Positions 52,301-61,300 of a stretch of 64,000 nt of DNA are shown piece after piece (within the stretch, counting starts at the first letter, position 1; every line of letters starts with the position of its first letter). The notes beneath the pieces were generated by a model that was not told where the DNA came from, searched no databases, and saw only the letters and a program-made list of their open reading frames with translations. A program made the translations under genes and the position numbers. Source of the DNA: Hyphomicrobiales bacterium (lineage in GTDB: Bacteria; Pseudomonadota; Alphaproteobacteria; Rhizobiales; Rhizobiaceae); the NCBI GenBank assembly GCA_900467185.1, contig UBPA01000007.1, forward strand, positions 335,646-399,645, written 5' to 3'.

Positions 52301-52492
52301 GTTGCCGCCGTAATCGACGAACGCGGCCTGAAGCGAAGGTTCGACGCGCGTCACCTTCGCCAGGTAGATATTGCCGCGAATCTGTTTCTTGTGTTCCGAC
52401 TCGAAGTCGAATTCTTCTATGCGGTTGCCACGTACAACAACGACCCGCGTCTCCTCAGCGTGAGACGCATCGATAAGCATTTTCTCTGCCAT
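49346..52492 (-). CDS. rne: Ribonuclease E (RNase E/G family, alphaproteobacterial type)
   Basis: This essential endoribonuclease initiates mRNA decay and rRNA processing. The 1048-residue protein begins with MAEKMLIDASHAEETRVVVV and an S1 domain interrupted by a large acidic low-complexity insert (about 95-290). The catalytic core and DNase I-like part follow, with IAIDVNSGRSTREHSIEDTALQTNLEAAEE. The zinc link CAHCAGTG is near residue 615. The C-terminal half (about 720-1048) is charged and probably disordered: KRRRR and Glu/Asp tracts that would scaffold a degradosome. Confidence 0.95.
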   Translation of the reverse strand: MAEKMLIDASHAEETRVVVVRGNRIEEFDFESEHKKQIRGNIYLAKVTRVEPSLQAAFVDYGGNRHGFLAFAEIHPDYYQIPLADRQALLRAEAEEARRDDDIEHVETGTDLDSDDDASEDDAEEVSPAAAVEASPVDAATQDEADASAETAAADLAVSDVADGAAADAVEGVVEREAPVEAIAAEPAAVEDAPKAKPKRARRSKKAIAAEAAEAEAATEGVSTADATDGDEGRGPNGEMAAMVDADTISEAPSRRRGHDDDDDDGHHEEKEVIESVGAEDAMEEVPDRKERRPRKQYRIQEVIKRRQILLVQVAKEERGNKGAALTTYLSLAGRYSVLMPNTARGGGISRKITNLPDRKRLKEIARALDVPQGMGVILRTAGANRTKVEVKRDFEYLMRLWENVRTLTLASTAPCLVYEEGSLIKRSIRDLYNKDISEIVVSGEEGYREAKAFMKMLMPSHAKVVQPYRDVHPIFSRSGIEAQLDRMLQPQVTLKSGGYIIINQTEALVAIDVNSGRSTREHSIEDTALQTNLEAAEEVARQLRLRDLAGLVVVDFIDMEEKRNNRSVEKRLKDHLKNDRARIQVGRISHFGLLEMSRQRIRASVLESTTQVCAHCAGTGVVRSQSSVALHVLRGVEEYLLKNTTHDITVRATPEIALYLLNYKRSTITDYEARFGVAIVVEADAHVGALHFAIDRGEAVENPVKIEQILQFEAPVEDEDDDIVIEDEIEDDEELLVEAKPEKAERADRAERENGDDQNGRKRKRRRRRRGGRDGEAETSADATGSDVASDEDADEGDDEDEADDAVSADQADGVSSEDRQKRKRRRRGKRGGRRNKDGEIEAGSDEAATANAGDAGASTDALSLADAVDDAGHSEEDAVEDQAIAAEADGLADDTVAETDDSGEAPVARKRSRRRRSPQDLVTDVVAQPAADADAGSTDEAAQAAVEATPDAVASETAPTSEEASTEEASASLGESDEAHVAVETPVESPADAPAEASDDKPARNNRNIETIASEPLVRSSAASGDEATEETKPKKGGWWQKRGFL

Positions 52493-53217
52493 GTAGGTTG
52501 TGCTCCTCGGCGTGAGCGTGACAGGGCAGGAAAAGGACGTCCCGGAGGCGGTTCCCCACGCAGGTCACGGCGTTCGCCGGATAGATAAATTCCTGAAGGA
52601 TACCGGTCATGGGCAAACAGCCGGACGGCAGAGGCAAGCGTTCCGTTTCCGGCGCTTTCCGCTTCTGACCGATCCTGCTGCGTCAACATGAGATACCAAA
52701 CAAGGAATGCCAAAGTCATAGGCCTTGTGGCCCGATGAGTGTGCCCTTTGCGGGGCGTGGTGTCAGACACCGTATCTTCCGGCCACCGCCGGATTGTTCT
52801 CGATTCGGAATGCGATGAAAAGTGAAGCGACGGCGGATGAAACACGCTTGCTGCGAGGACATGACGGCCGGAAGCGCGTAGTCCGCTTCCCGATCATGCT
52901 CTGGCGCCAGGGTTTTGCCCCTTGGCTGCCCGGTCGTGGAATCTATCCCGTCAACACTTTTTACCTCTGCTACGTTTATGGTTTTCATGTCACAATGGCA
53001 AGAGAAAAGCCTTTGCGCCTTAATATTGATGGAATTGCTTGTCTCGTTTCGGCGCAGCGGCATCGTGCCCCACGGGGGATGCCGGACCGGCCGAAACCTG
53101 GCGGTAAGACTCGATTAACCTCGATGCGGCAAGGATGCGGATCGGACGGGTGGCAGGGCTGCGCGTCGGACGACGTGTGTCGTCCACCAGGTCGGCAGAG
53201 GCCCTTGCGAGGAGAGC
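52493..53217. other. Divergent intergenic region between rne and the amidase
   Basis: These 725 bp hold no gene I can support. The minus-strand part must contain a long 5' leader of rne. In other bacteria that leader mediates autoregulation by the enzyme, so this is an inference. A 13-bp palindrome GGTGTC-A-GACACC lies at 52759-52771. The + strand part holds the amidase promoter and TTTATGG-like AT-rich DNA near 52970-53040. The open frame at 52725-53495 is a shadow that runs into the amidase. Confidence 0.45.
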
Positions 53218-54513
53218 ATGTTGCAGAGGAAGACGGGGCAGGACACGGACGGACAGCGGATGGCGACGAACGCCTCGCCGCACCGCGGGCCGCGTTTGCG
53301 CCTCTTTTCGCTGTCGGCATGTCTTGCGGGCATCGTCATCGCGCTGGGAACGGCCGGTGCGCTGCAGGCGGAACCGGTCTCCGGGCAGGGGCCGCTGCTC
53401 GCTTACGGCATGCGCATCGCCGGCGACGATGCCCGCACGCGCGTCGTGGTCGATTTCGACCGGAAACCCGACATCTTCGTCCACTATGTCGATAATCCGC
53501 CGCGCGTGATCGTCGATCTCCCCGAGACGTCTTTCGGCGTGAAACCGGAAGACGCGCAGGCGAGGGGGCTTTTCAAGGACATCCGCTTCGGCGCCATGGG
53601 TGCAAGCAGCGCCCGACTCGTGCTCACGGCGACGAAGCCGGTCGAGATCACCGTGGCGGACGTGAAGACCGACGATGGCGGCAAGAGCTATCGCCTCGTG
53701 CTGGATGCCGAGCGGGTCGAGAAGAAACGTTTTGCCGAACTTCTGACCGAACAGACCTGGACCGGCAGCGTCGCGCTGACCAAGGCGCCGCGGGTCGATG
53801 AGCCGGCGCCCGCGTCCAGCGACTTCATCATCGCCGTCGATGCCGGTCACGGCGGCATCGATACCGGTGCGATCGGCGTCGATACCAAGATGGAGGAGAA
53901 GGCTGTCACGCTGGCGTTTGCCAAGGAGCTGGCGGAGACGCTGAACCGCGAGCCGGGCATCACGGCCGTTTTGACGCGCGACGACGACGAATTCCTGTCG
54001 CTGTCCGAGCGCGTGCTCATCGCCCGGCAGAAACAGGCGAAACTCTTTATCTCGCTGCATGCCGACACGCTGAAGCAGCACGATATTCGCGGCGCCACCG
54101 TCTACACGATCTCGGACAAGGCGTCCGACCATCTGGCGGCGAGCTTGGCGGAGCGCGAGAATCTGTCGGATCAGCTGGCCGGTGTGCCGCTGGCCGACGA
54201 GCCGGCCGAGGTCGCCGACATCCTGATCGATCTCACGCGGCGCGAGACGCAAGCCTTCTCAGTCAATCTCGCGCGCTCGATCATCGCGTCCTTCGAGGGG
54301 CAGATCAACCTGATCAACAATCCCCACCGCTTTGCCGGTTTTCAGGTACTTCGGGCAGCGGACGTCCCCTCCATCCTGCTCGAACTCGGCTTCATGTCGA
54401 ACAAGGAGGACGAGAAGCTTCTGGTCGATCCGGCGTGGCGCAAGAAGGTTTCCGAACGCATCGCGGCCGCTGTCCGGCGCTATCGGGGCGGCGCCCTGGC
54501 CGACGGTGGCTGA
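53218..54513 (+). CDS. amiC: N-acetylmuramoyl-L-alanine amidase with AMIN domain (AmiC type)
   Basis: This periplasmic zinc amidase splits peptidoglycan during daughter-cell separation. The 431-residue precursor has an N-terminal membrane/signal segment (about 29-51), an AMIN targeting domain (about 65-170, VVVDFDRKPDIFVHYV) and an Amidase_3 catalytic domain (205-430). Likely zinc ligands lie in IAVDAGHGGIDTGAIG, the Glu of MEEKAVTL, LFISLHAD and the C-terminal SILLELGFMSN. The start may be the second Met (residue 15), since the first lies in a weak context. mrcA follows in the same direction. Confidence 0.93.
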   Translation: MLQRKTGQDTDGQRMATNASPHRGPRLRLFSLSACLAGIVIALGTAGALQAEPVSGQGPLLAYGMRIAGDDARTRVVVDFDRKPDIFVHYVDNPPRVIVDLPETSFGVKPEDAQARGLFKDIRFGAMGASSARLVLTATKPVEITVADVKTDDGGKSYRLVLDAERVEKKRFAELLTEQTWTGSVALTKAPRVDEPAPASSDFIIAVDAGHGGIDTGAIGVDTKMEEKAVTLAFAKELAETLNREPGITAVLTRDDDEFLSLSERVLIARQKQAKLFISLHADTLKQHDIRGATVYTISDKASDHLAASLAERENLSDQLAGVPLADEPAEVADILIDLTRRETQAFSVNLARSIIASFEGQINLINNPHRFAGFQVLRAADVPSILLELGFMSNKEDEKLLVDPAWRKKVSERIAAAVRRYRGGALADGG

Positions 54514-54964
54514 TCGCTGAGAGCGACAGCTGTCCTCGCGAGCCGGAGACACTACCGGGGGTGGCCGTAAAAATTCACGACGACTTACGTTATTTCGTGT
54601 CGCCCGGGCCACAGGCGCTGTGGCTTCCGCACGCCGAACGGGCTAAACTGGGCCAAGAGCCCTATTTTCCTCACATTCCCGTCGCTATCCCTCAAGCCGA
54701 ATTCGACGGTCCGGGAATCGCCATACGGGTATCAATGGCTCGGGGCGAGGCCGGCGGACCGGATACGGGCGGCATCGATAGGATGTCGATCCGGATCGGG
54801 CGTTCAGGTGTATCTCGTCCGGAAGGATGGGGCGACCTCGACGTCTTCGGCGATGACATCGCGGCCCGTGGGGCGCGACGCCGTGGGTGACGACATGCGG
54901 AAAGATGCGGCGGGATCGCTGCCTTTCCTTTGATAGCGACGACGAAGGGACCGGTAGCCAACCG
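54514..54964 (+). other. Intergenic region upstream of mrcA
   Basis: These 451 bp contain the mrcA promoter region. AT-rich DNA near 54570-54600 is the only obvious candidate. An open frame at 54435-54890 begins inside the amidase gene in another frame and shows no recognisable domain, so I do not call it. No repeat or structured RNA stands out. Confidence 0.4.
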
Positions 54965-57418
54965 ATGATCAGACTGATTGGATACTTCTTCGGCGCCGGC
55001 GCCTTCCTCGTCCTCATTGCGGCGGCGGCGGCGGCACTCTATCTCGGCAACCTTAACAAGGACCTGCCGGATTACGAGGTGCTGGCCAGCTATGCGCCTC
55101 CGGTCACCACGCGCGTCCACGCCGGCAATGGCGAGCTCATGGCCGAGTATGCCCGCGAGCGCCGCCTTTACCTGCCGATCCAGGCCATTCCCGACCGCGT
55201 CAAGGCGGCCTTCATCTCCGCGGAAGACAAGAACTTCTACCAGCATCCCGGCGTCGATCTCATGGGTCTCGGCCGCGCGATCCTCGTTAACGTCCAGAAC
55301 ATGGGCTCCGGCCGCCGCCCCGTCGGCGCCTCGACCATCACGCAGCAGGTTGCCAAGAACTTCCTTCTCTCCGCCGACCAGACGATCGACCGCAAGATCA
55401 AGGAAGCGATCCTCTCCTTCCGCATCGAGCAGGCCTATTCGAAGGACCGCATTCTCGAACTATACCTCAACGAGATCTTCTTCGGTCTGAACTCCTACGG
55501 CATCGCCGGCGCGGCTCTGACCTATTTCGACAAGTCCGTGACCGAGCTCACCATCGCCGAAACGGCCTATCTCGCAGCCCTGCCGAAGGGCCCGTCGAAC
55601 TACCACCCCTTCCGGCACGAGGCCGCAGCGCTCGAGCGCCGCAACTGGGTCATCGACCGTATGGTGGAGAACGGTTATGTGACGCGGGCGGACGGCGACG
55701 AGGCGAAGACCCAGCCGCTCGGCGTGTCCGTGCGCCGCGGTGGCTCGCACCTCTTTGCGTCCGATTATTTCGCCGAGGAAGTCCGCCGCCAGATCATCCA
55801 GCGCTATGGCGACAATGCGCTCTACGAAGGCGGTCTCTCCGTTCGCACCTCGCTCGATCCGAAGATCCAGGTGGAGGCCCGCAAGGCCCTGCAGGACGGT
55901 CTCGTCAACTACGACGAGCGCCGGGGTTTCCATGGTCCGCTGAAGAGCATCGAGATCGGCGGCGATTGGGGTGTTGCCCTCGGCAAGCTCGACGCGCTGT
56001 CCGACGTGCCGGAATGGAAGCTTGCCGTCGTGCTGGCTGTCGATGAAAAGGGTGCCGAGATCGGTATCCAGCCGTCCAAGGATGGTGCCGGCAAGGTCGG
56101 CCCCGACCGCGTCACCGGCCGAATCTCGGCAAAGAACATGCAGTGGGCGTACCGCTCGTCCGAGGGCAATCGCCGCACGGCGCGCTCGCCGGAAGGCGTG
56201 GTCGGTCCCGGCGACGTCATCTATGTCGAGCCGCTGGAGTCGGATGGCGACTATCGCCTGCGCCAGCCGCCGAAGGTTCAGGGCGGTCTCGTGGCCATGG
56301 ATCCGCAGACGGGCCGCGTGCTCGCCATGGTCGGCGGCTTCTCCTACGGGCAGTCCGAGTTCAACCGTGCGACGCAGGCCATGCGTCAGCCGGGCTCCTC
56401 CTTCAAGCCCTTCGTCTATGCGGCCGCGCTCGACAACGGCTACACCCCGGCATCCGTGATTCTCGATGCGCCATTCGAACTCGTGACCGGTGGCCAGGTC
56501 TGGCGCCCGGAAAACTACGGCGGCGGTTCGGCCGGCCCGTCCACGCTGCGTCTCGGCATCGAAAAGTCGCGCAACCTGATGACGGTGCGGCTGGCCAACG
56601 ACATGGGCATGAACCTCGTTGCCGAATATGCCGAGCGGTTCGGCATCTACGACAAGATGCTGCCGGTTCTCGCCATGTCGCTCGGCTCCGGCGAAACCAC
56701 CGTCATGCGCATGGTGTCCGCCTATTCGGTCATCGCCAACGGTGGCAAGCAGATCAAGCCGTCTCTGATCGACCGTATTCAGGACCGGTACGGCAAGACC
56801 ATCTTCCGCCACGAAGAGCGGACCTGCGAAACCTGCAACGCCCCCGACTGGCAGGAGCAGGACGAGCCGACCTTGACCGACAATCGCGAGCAGGTGCTCG
56901 ACCCGATGACGGCCTACCAGATCACGTCTATGATGGAAGGCGTCGTGCAGCGGGGCACCGCGGCCGGCAAGGTCACGCTCGATCGCCCGGTGGCCGGCAA
57001 GACCGGAACGACCAACGACGAGAAGGACGCCTGGTTCGTCGGCTATACCCCGGACCTCGTGGCCGGCCTCTATCTCGGCTTCGACAATCCGGCCCCGCTC
57101 GGGCGCGGCGGCACCGGCGGCAGCCTCGCGGCTCCCGTCTTCAACGAGTTCATGCAGGCGGCTCTGGCCGGAACCCGCCCCACCAAGTTCATCCCGCCGG
57201 AAGGCATGAGCCTCGTGCCCGTCAACCGCAAGACCGGCATGGCGGCCGCCGAAGGCGATCCGGATACGATCATCGAGGCGTTCAAGCCGGGTACAGGACC
57301 TGCGGACACCTTCTCGGTCATCGGCGGCGCCGATGCCTACGTCCCGCCGGAAGAGATCCTGCGCACGTCGCCCCAGGCCAATCAGGCGGTCACCTCGGGT
57401 TCCAACGGCCTGTTCTAG
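54965..57418 (+). CDS. mrcA: Penicillin-binding protein 1A (bifunctional class A PBP)
   Basis: This enzyme polymerises glycan strands and cross-links peptides. The 817-residue protein has a transmembrane helix (about 6-28). The glycosyltransferase-51 domain (about 60-235) has its catalytic Glu in ISAEDKNFYQHPGVD and then GASTITQQVAKN. A PBP OB-like insert follows. The transpeptidase domain has SSFKPF (SxxK), the SAN-type segment and KTGTTND (KTG). The ATG at 54965 (MIRLIGYFFG) gives the family N-terminus. An upstream in-frame start adds 26 unconserved residues. prfB follows 97 bp later. Confidence 0.96.
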   Translation: MIRLIGYFFGAGAFLVLIAAAAAALYLGNLNKDLPDYEVLASYAPPVTTRVHAGNGELMAEYARERRLYLPIQAIPDRVKAAFISAEDKNFYQHPGVDLMGLGRAILVNVQNMGSGRRPVGASTITQQVAKNFLLSADQTIDRKIKEAILSFRIEQAYSKDRILELYLNEIFFGLNSYGIAGAALTYFDKSVTELTIAETAYLAALPKGPSNYHPFRHEAAALERRNWVIDRMVENGYVTRADGDEAKTQPLGVSVRRGGSHLFASDYFAEEVRRQIIQRYGDNALYEGGLSVRTSLDPKIQVEARKALQDGLVNYDERRGFHGPLKSIEIGGDWGVALGKLDALSDVPEWKLAVVLAVDEKGAEIGIQPSKDGAGKVGPDRVTGRISAKNMQWAYRSSEGNRRTARSPEGVVGPGDVIYVEPLESDGDYRLRQPPKVQGGLVAMDPQTGRVLAMVGGFSYGQSEFNRATQAMRQPGSSFKPFVYAAALDNGYTPASVILDAPFELVTGGQVWRPENYGGGSAGPSTLRLGIEKSRNLMTVRLANDMGMNLVAEYAERFGIYDKMLPVLAMSLGSGETTVMRMVSAYSVIANGGKQIKPSLIDRIQDRYGKTIFRHEERTCETCNAPDWQEQDEPTLTDNREQVLDPMTAYQITSMMEGVVQRGTAAGKVTLDRPVAGKTGTTNDEKDAWFVGYTPDLVAGLYLGFDNPAPLGRGGTGGSLAAPVFNEFMQAALAGTRPTKFIPPEGMSLVPVNRKTGMAAAEGDPDTIIEAFKPGTGPADTFSVIGGADAYVPPEEILRTSPQANQAVTSGSNGLF

Positions 57419-57515
57419 CCATCACCCGATCGCGATGCGCCCGCTGCCTTTACATCGGCGGCGGGCGTCGCTATTTCACGGGCACCTTATCCGGCACGAT
57501 CAAGAAAAAGAGACA

Positions 57516-58647
57516 ATGCGCAACGAAATCGAGAATATCGTCGACGAGATCAAGCAGGCCGTAAGCCTGCTGAGGAGGCATCTTTGACTGGGATCAGGCG
57601 GTAAGACGACTGGACTGGTTGAACAACAAGGCGGAAGACCCGGCCTTGTGGAACGATGCCGCGGAAGCACAGAAGCTGATGCGCGAGCGCCAGAGCCTGG
57701 ACGAAGGCATCAACAGCGTGCGTGCTTTCGAGCAGCAACTGAAGGACTGCATCGAACTCATCGAACTCGGCGAGGAAGAGGGTGATGCCGATATCATCCG
57801 CGATGCCGAAGACACGCTGAAGGTCCTGCGCACAGAGGCGGCTCGACGCCAGGTCGAAGCGATGCTCTCCGGCGAAGCCGACAGCAACGACACCTATCTC
57901 GAAGTCCACTCCGGCGCGGGCGGCACCGAGAGCCAGGACTGGGCGAACATGCTTTTGCGCATGTACACGCGCTGGGCGGAGCGTCAGGGCTACAAGGTCG
58001 AACTCATGGAAATCCATGACGGGGAAGAAGCCGGCATCAAGTCGGCGACGCTTCTCGTCAAGGGTCACAATGCCTATGGCTGGATGAAGACCGAATCGGG
58101 CGTTCACCGCCTGGTGCGCATCTCGCCCTATGACAGCAATGCCCGCCGCCATACCTCGTTCTCTTCCGTCTGGGTCTACCCGGTGGTGGATGACTCGATC
58201 CAGATCGACATCAATGAAAGCGACTGCCGCATCGACACCTACCGGTCGTCCGGCGCTGGCGGACAGCACGTCAACACCACCGACTCGGCCGTCCGCATCA
58301 CCCACATGCCGTCGGGAATCGTGGTTCAGTGCCAGCAGGAGCGCTCGCAGCACAAGAACAAGGCCAAGGCCTGGGACATGCTGCGCGCCCGGCTGTACGA
58401 GTCGGAACTGAAGAAGCGCGAGGAAGCTGCCAATGCGGAAGCGGCGTCCAAGACGGAGATCGGCTGGGGCCACCAGATCCGTTCCTACGTCCTGCAGCCC
58501 TACCAGCTGGTGAAGGATCTTCGCACCGGCGTCGAAAGCACGGCCCCCTCGGACGTGCTCGACGGTGCGCTGAACGACTTCATGGAAGCGGCGCTCGCGC
58601 ACCGCGTCAATGGCGGCGCCGATGCCGCGGTCGACGATCTGAACTGA
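57516..58647 (+). CDS. prfB: Peptide chain release factor 2 with programmed +1 frameshift
   Basis: RF2 reads UGA and UAA stop codons. Translation starts at ATG 57516. After codon 23 (CTT at 57582-57584) an in-frame TGA (57585-57587) is bypassed by a +1 shift, so the product is 57516-57584 joined to 57586-58647, 376 residues in all. The signal AGGAGGCATCTTTGAC has the internal Shine-Dalgarno that stimulates shifting in E. coli prfB, where low RF2 favours read-through. The catalytic GGQ is residues 248-250. The codon-recognition tripeptide is SPY (203-205) where E. coli has SPF. Confidence 0.96.
57573..57588 (+). promoter_or_regulatory. prfB programmed frameshift signal
   Basis: AGGAGG (57573-57578) acts as an internal Shine-Dalgarno three bases before the slippery CTT, followed by TGAC. 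It is the classic arrangement that autoregulates RF2 synthesis in most bacteria. Confidence 0.93.
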
Positions 58648-58653
58648 CGCCCG

Positions 58654-58677
58654 GCGGCCGCGCGACAGCGCGGCCGC
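58654..58677 (+). terminator. Hairpin downstream of prfB
   Basis: A perfect 10-bp GC-rich stem (58654-58663 with 58668-58677) with a GACA loop starts 6 bp after prfB. The following TCGTCTG is only weakly T-rich. It separates prfB from the convergent exported-protein gene. Confidence 0.6.
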
Positions 58678-58700
58678 TCGTCTGCCGGCTCTGCGGCGAG

Positions 58701-59207
58701 CTAGTTCGACTCGCGCTCGATGCGAATGTCGCCAAGCTCGTCGATCAGCACCGTCCAGGTCTCCACATCCGTCGCGGCAGGGTCCGTGCGCAGATAGACG
58801 GTCGCAAACAGTCCCGGCTGCTGCGTCACCCCGTCGGACGTCTCCGGCCGGATATCGGTCACGAACGCCTTCATCTTCGAGAACTCGTCCAGCTCGGCGG
58901 ACGACACGATCTTCGGTCCGGCCGGGTCGAGCGCGATCTGTTGCAGCACGATATGCGCCGTACCGTCGGGCTGGCGCAGGGCAATCAGCTTGTAATAGCC
59001 CTTCTGCGCGGCGCTCGCAGGAGACGCGTCAGACGGTGCCTTGCCCCGGGGATCGAGAACGGCCGAGGGGTCGCCGCTGTCCTCCCAGAAGCCGGAGCTT
59101 GTCACGAAGGTGACGTTGGCCGGCAGCACGTCCTCCGCCTGAACGGCGACCGGACAAATCGCGGCCGTCCCGGCGAACATGGTGATCCAAATCATGCGCA
59201 TCATCAT
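58701..59207 (-). CDS. Exported protein of unknown function
   Basis: I do not recognise a family. The 168-residue precursor has a clear signal peptide (MMMRMIWITMFAGTAAICPVAVQA is its start, cut before EDVLP). The mature part contains a Tyr/Lys core (KGYYKLIALRQPDGTAHIVLQQIAL) and an acidic C-terminus. Three adjacent ATG codons start it at 59207. The frame stays open upstream, but without signal-like sequence. It converges with prfB and lies downstream of nadK, possibly in one transcript. Confidence 0.72.
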   Translation of the reverse strand: MMMRMIWITMFAGTAAICPVAVQAEDVLPANVTFVTSSGFWEDSGDPSAVLDPRGKAPSDASPASAAQKGYYKLIALRQPDGTAHIVLQQIALDPAGPKIVSSAELDEFSKMKAFVTDIRPETSDGVTQQPGLFATVYLRTDPAATDVETWTVLIDELGDIRIERESN

Positions 59208-59275
59208 GCAACCCCGTCCCGCAGGCGATTCCACTCGGTTGGGTAAGCCTGCCATAGAATTCATCTCGAATCGAA

Positions 59276-60064
59276 TCAGTTGGAAAACTGCTCCGCCAGA
59301 ATGCGATCCGACCAGGAATAATCGGGATCGGACAGGATTCGCGCCGTCATCTCCTCGGATTCGGCGATGCGCACGGAGACGACGGATTTCACCTCGACAT
59401 GGTCGGCCACCGCATTGACCGGCCGCTTGTCTGTCTCGAGAATCTCGATCTCCACCGTCACCTTGTTGGGAAGGAGCGCGCCCCGCCAACGGCGAGGGCG
59501 GAAGGGGCTGACGGGCGTCAGGGCGAGAAGCGGCGCTTCGAGCGGCAGGATGGGGCCATGGGCGGAGAGATTGTAGGCGGTCGATCCGGCGGGTGTGGAG
59601 AGCAGGATGCCGTCGCAGATCAGCTCTTCCAGCCGCACACGCCCATCGACCGTGATCTTGAGCTTTGCCGCCTGGTAGGATTGCCGGAAGAGGTAGACCT
59701 CGTTGATCGCGAGCGCGCTGAAGGTCTGCCCCTCGCTGTCGCGCGTCTGCATCTCCAGCGGACGGAAGGCGTTTTCCACGGCATTTTCCAGCCGTTCCCG
59801 CAGGTTCTCGGTGCTGTAGCGGTTCATCAGGAACCCGACCGAACCGCGGTTCATGCCGTAGACCAGCTTGCCGGTGTTCATCGTTTTGTGGAGCGTCTGC
59901 AGCATGAAGCCGTCGCCGCCGAGCGCGACGATGACGTCGGCCGCTTCGGGATCAGCATTGCCGTAGATGGCCGTCAGTTCCGATGCCGCTTTCTGCGCTT
60001 CCTCCGCCTGCGATGGAGCAAAGGCGATCGTCTCGAAGGTGCGTAGCATGAGGTGCCTTGCCAT
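59276..60064 (-). CDS. nadK: NAD kinase
   Basis: This enzyme phosphorylates NAD to NADP. The 262-residue protein has the ATP-NAD kinase motif ALGGDGFML (GGDG at 49-52, Asp51), the second signature MNRGSVGFLMN and the substrate segment LSTPAGSTAYNLSAHGP. The first 15 bases are optional, since ATG 60049 (MLRTFETIAF) is an equally good start with AAGG before it. The exported-protein gene lies 68 bp downstream on the same strand. Confidence 0.95.
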   Translation of the reverse strand: MARHLMLRTFETIAFAPSQAEEAQKAASELTAIYGNADPEAADVIVALGGDGFMLQTLHKTMNTGKLVYGMNRGSVGFLMNRYSTENLRERLENAVENAFRPLEMQTRDSEGQTFSALAINEVYLFRQSYQAAKLKITVDGRVRLEELICDGILLSTPAGSTAYNLSAHGPILPLEAPLLALTPVSPFRPRRWRGALLPNKVTVEIEILETDKRPVNAVADHVEVKSVVSVRIAESEEMTARILSDPDYSWSDRILAEQFSN

Positions 60065-60227
60065 TGCCTGGACACGCCGCCAAGGGCGGCAGGGGCCGAT
60101 GCCGACCGAGCGCCATCATGCATAAAATCCCGCAGTATGAAAGGGATAGCGAAAAGAAAGGACGGTATCCGAAACGTGTCCGATAGGCCGATACGGAGCG
60201 ATTCGGTCTTCTCTGACGTCGACAGAC

Positions 60228-60264
60228 GAAAACACCGCATGCTTTCCGGGCATGCGGTGTTTTC
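60228..60264 (-). terminator. Rho-independent terminator (bidirectional) between nadK and the SDR gene
   Basis: A perfect 15-bp stem (60228-60242 with 60250-60264) with a 7-nt loop carries GAAAA on the left arm and TTTTC on the right, so it can stop transcription in both directions. Here it ends the SDR transcript on the minus strand. Confidence 0.9.
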
Positions 60265-60333
60265 CGATCAGCCCGCCGGCGCTGCCGTCTGTCCGGTCTT
60301 GTCGTCCGGAGCAGGCCACGTGCCGGCTGCGTC

Positions 60334-61197
60334 CTAGATCATGATTTCGCCGCCGGTGACCGGCACCACGGCACCGGTCATGTAGCTGCCAAGATCGGAG
60401 GCGAGCAGCACATAGGCGCCCGCCAGTTCGGCCGGCTGGCCAGCGCGGCCGAGCAGCGTCTGCTTGCCGAACTGTGCCGCTTTTTCCGCAGGCATGGTCG
60501 AGGGGATGAGCGGCGTCCAGATCGGCCCGGGCGCCACCGCGTTGACGCGAATGCCCTTTTCGGCCAGCATCTCGGCGAGACCCGCGGTGAAATTGGAAAT
60601 CGCACCCTTCGTGGAGGCATAGGCCAGAAGCTGCGGCGAGGGCTGCCGTGACTGGATCGACGTCGTGTTGACGATCGCGCTGCCCGGCTTCATGTGCGGT
60701 GCGGCGGCCTTCGAGAGAAAGAACGACGCGTAGATATTGGTCCGGAAGGTCGTGTCCCACTCCTCCGCGGTGATGTCGGCGATATCCTCGTAGGTCCGCT
60801 GGAAGGCGGCATTGTTGACCAGGATATCGATACGCCCGAGTTCCCCGACGGTCTTTTCGACCAGCGAGATGCAGTGATCTTCGGACTGGATGTCGCCGGG
60901 CACCAGAATGCAGGTTCGGCCGGCGTCACGAACCCACTTTGCCGTCTCCTCCGCATCCTCGTCTTCGCTCAGATACGAGATGACGATGTCGGCACCTTCG
61001 CGCGCATAGGCGATGGCCACAGCCCGACCGATGCCCGAATCGCCGCCGGTGATCAGGGCGACCTTGCCGTCCAGAAGGTGATTGCCCTTGTAGGTCGTCT
61101 CGCCGTGATCCGGCAGAGGATCCATCAGCCGGGTCAGCCCGGGCGGGGTCTGCTGCTGTTCGGGATGGGGCGGCGTCGGTCTGCGGGCGTCGGACAT
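60334..61197 (-). CDS. SDR family NAD(P)-dependent oxidoreductase
   Basis: This short-chain dehydrogenase of 287 residues belongs to the YhdF/YdaD-like group, which carries a Pro-rich N-terminal extension. The nucleotide loop is TGGDSGIG (50-57), NNAAF lies near 128-132, and the catalytic triad is Ser180, Tyr193 and Lys197 (YASTK). The substrate is unknown; several relatives are stress-induced. It is monocistronic and followed by a strong terminator. Confidence 0.92.
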   Translation of the reverse strand: MSDARRPTPPHPEQQQTPPGLTRLMDPLPDHGETTYKGNHLLDGKVALITGGDSGIGRAVAIAYAREGADIVISYLSEDEDAEETAKWVRDAGRTCILVPGDIQSEDHCISLVEKTVGELGRIDILVNNAAFQRTYEDIADITAEEWDTTFRTNIYASFFLSKAAAPHMKPGSAIVNTTSIQSRQPSPQLLAYASTKGAISNFTAGLAEMLAEKGIRVNAVAPGPIWTPLIPSTMPAEKAAQFGKQTLLGRAGQPAELAGAYVLLASDLGSYMTGAVVPVTGGEIMI

Positions 61198-61300
61198 GGA
61201 TGTCTCCTTCTAGCATTCCGACGCTAACGAGATCATCCTCACAACGTTCCCGACGATATGGCCTGCTGCCTACGCTAAGCGACGCTTCGGCTGGAAAGTT

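Noticed and set aside
52725..53495. 256-codon frame upstream of the amidase
   Set aside because: It runs into the amidase coding region in another frame, and its composition and lack of any motif suggest a shadow of intergenic DNA.
54435..54890. 151-codon frame between the amidase and mrcA
   Set aside because: It starts inside the amidase gene, has no ribosome binding site and no domain.
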